Assembly: GCA_949775045.1 (NCBI GenBank) | Contig: OX459097.1 | Span: forward strand, 5,721,685 to 5,785,684 | Origin: Metridium senile | Lineage: Eukaryota > Cnidaria > Anthozoa > Actiniaria > Metridiidae | Reading direction: 5' to 3' | Length of the DNA stretch: 64,000 bases | Shown here: positions 62,727 to 64,000 of the stretch, piece by piece | Layout: each line of letters begins with the position of its first letter | How positions within the stretch are numbered: the first letter of the stretch is position 1 | Notes under the pieces: generated by a model | What the model saw: the letters and a program-made list of their open reading frames with translations, nothing else | Database searches by the model: none | Told to the model about the DNA's origin: nothing | Made by a program: the position numbers and the translations under genes

Positions 62727-63609
62727 GAATTTGTATTCTTTTGTAAAAATCATGAATCCTGACTGAAACAATCGTATAGCTTTATGTTTATTTGTATTAC
62801 ATAGTTCAGTCCAGTCCTCATTATCGGCCTTAAAACATTACTTACCCTCCCCTCGTCTATACTAGTAAATATGAGACTTGCCATTATACTAGCTACTGAG
62901 TCAACCCATGGAAAGTTTGAAACAAAAACACGTTTTATGTCATTACAGCAGTTCTCAGTCAAACGTGCACCGCACGCATAAAAAGCACCGCTATAAAACG
63001 TGAAGTTGGCTATAAAACGGTGTCTGCGTTCTTTATCTTATTTCTTCTCCATTTTTTTCGATTTTTAAAGTTTAAGAAAAACCTAGGGAAACTTACTATA
63101 CTAATATTTTATTGTCTTATACCATACAAATGTGAACTGTTTTGAATTTGACAGCGAAAATAACGTTCAAAAACATAAACTTTCGTCGCCCTATCCTCCT
63201 TTTTATCCTATCAATCGCTTCGCGTCCTTCGCACATTCGTTTGGTTTTGCTGTGCTTATGGATTAATATACGGTTTACTCAGGTTTAGAATACTTGCAAT
63301 CTTTTTAAAAAGTGATAATGTTCTTTTCATCGAAATTTCTCAGCAATACAACGAACTTATAAGGATAACAAGCCACCGCCATCAGTCGGTGTCGATCCAG
63401 CAGTATAAATAGGTCGTATTATTGGTAATAGTTACCAAAAGTATTCTGAAATTTAGAAGCATTTATGATTTATATTGCGCTATTTACTAGAAGAGTTGAG
63501 CAAGAGCGCTTAGCAAGAATTATTGGAACTAAAAACTAAAAAATTAAACATATCTACAATATATATATATGTAAAGTCATAAAAATATTGAAAAGTAATT
63601 ACAAATATA

Positions 63610-63769
63610 TTACTGCGGTTTTCCACTTTCTGTGAACACGTTTTTAGCTGCCGTCAATCAAAACTAATTAGTCGGTACCTTTTAAAGCCGATTGACGGCA
63701 GCTAAAAACGTGTTTCACAACAAGCTGTTGAAATGTCTGAGTTCGCAGAAAGTCGAAAACCGCAGTAAT
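63610..63769. mobile_element. Nested palindromic MITE
   Basis: Outer ends ATTACTGCGGTTTTCCACTT and AAGTCGAAAACCGCAGTAAT; inner arms CACGTTTTTAGCTGCCGTCAATC and its complement (63636-63712). Two separate inverted repeats, one inside the other. A half copy of the outer end occurs at 63849-63900. Confidence 0.75.
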
Positions 63770-63848
63770 GTCAATGCTGATCTATCTTAATAAATATATT
63801 AAATAGTAAAACACTTCGTTGAAAAGAAAAAGCTTCAATTTTTTGCTT

Positions 63849-64000
63849 AATGCGGTTTTCGACTTTCTGTGAACTCAGACATTCCAACGGTTAGTTGTGA
63901 AATACGTTTTAAGCCTCGTCTACACGAATCCGATCCGCCGTGAAACCGCATAGAAATATTTGCGTCCACACGAATCCGCGTATCCGGAGAATTCTAGTAA
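63849..64000. mobile_element. Second copy of the outer MITE end, running into another element
   Basis: TTAATGCGGTTTTCGACTTT and GTGAACTCAGACATT repeat the element at 63610. After it AAGCCTCGTCTACACGAATCCG begins a further repeat that leaves the window. Confidence 0.5.

Overview
The window looks like nuclear DNA of an early-branching animal, most likely an anthozoan cnidarian (coral or sea anemone). This is inferred from AT-rich intergenic DNA, two intronless rhodopsin-class receptors, a spliced metazoan mitochondrial gene (TMEM223), BEL/Pao and LINE retroelements, and many palindromic MITEs. The species cannot be named from sequence alone.

Layout. 1-7.3 kb: AT-rich DNA with three families of long-period tandem repeats, a MITE and a cluster of TTTGATCAAA motifs. 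7.39-8.5 kb: an intronless class A GPCR whose last codons lie in the first unit of a 104-bp tandem repeat. 8.9-15.7 kb: a LINE relic that split this repeat tract and was itself split by younger insertions, including a 3.95-kb foldback element with two near-identical 1.2-kb arms. 15.9-37.8 kb: the main feature, a tandem array of 39 full-length tRNA-Leu(UAA) genes plus a 40th that is split by a TTAA-flanked foldback transposon. 38.5-39.4 kb: a second intronless GPCR on the minus strand with its own TTTGATCA-rich upstream region. 40.5-44.0 kb: a six-exon TMEM223 homologue whose introns are full of MITEs. 45.3-60.1 kb: a nested block in which an element with about 250-bp terminal inverted repeats (target duplication GGACC) contains an apparently intact LINE and a nearly intact BEL/Pao retrotransposon (target duplication GAGAT). 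60-64 kb: MITEs and LINE fragments.

The tRNA array. Each unit (about 498 or 543 bp) carries a TATATA element 29-35 bp upstream of the tRNA, A and B boxes, a TTTTT terminator 5 bp downstream, and a spacer. On the opposite strand the spacer can be folded as a type I hammerhead-ribozyme-like motif. All 39 full-length tRNAs have the Leu UAA anticodon and a long variable arm, but a G at the discriminator position instead of the A expected of leucine tRNAs. In human tRNA-Leu this change alone is reported to permit serine charging in vitro. The array therefore may be a normal high-dose tRNA locus, a mischarging tRNA, or a tRNA/ribozyme tandem element. Two upstream promoter modules alternate between units, and one unit keeps both, which looks like the ancestral arrangement.

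Limits: everything was read by eye. Repeat identities, target duplications, RNA folds and splice sites need alignment, folding software and RNA data to confirm.
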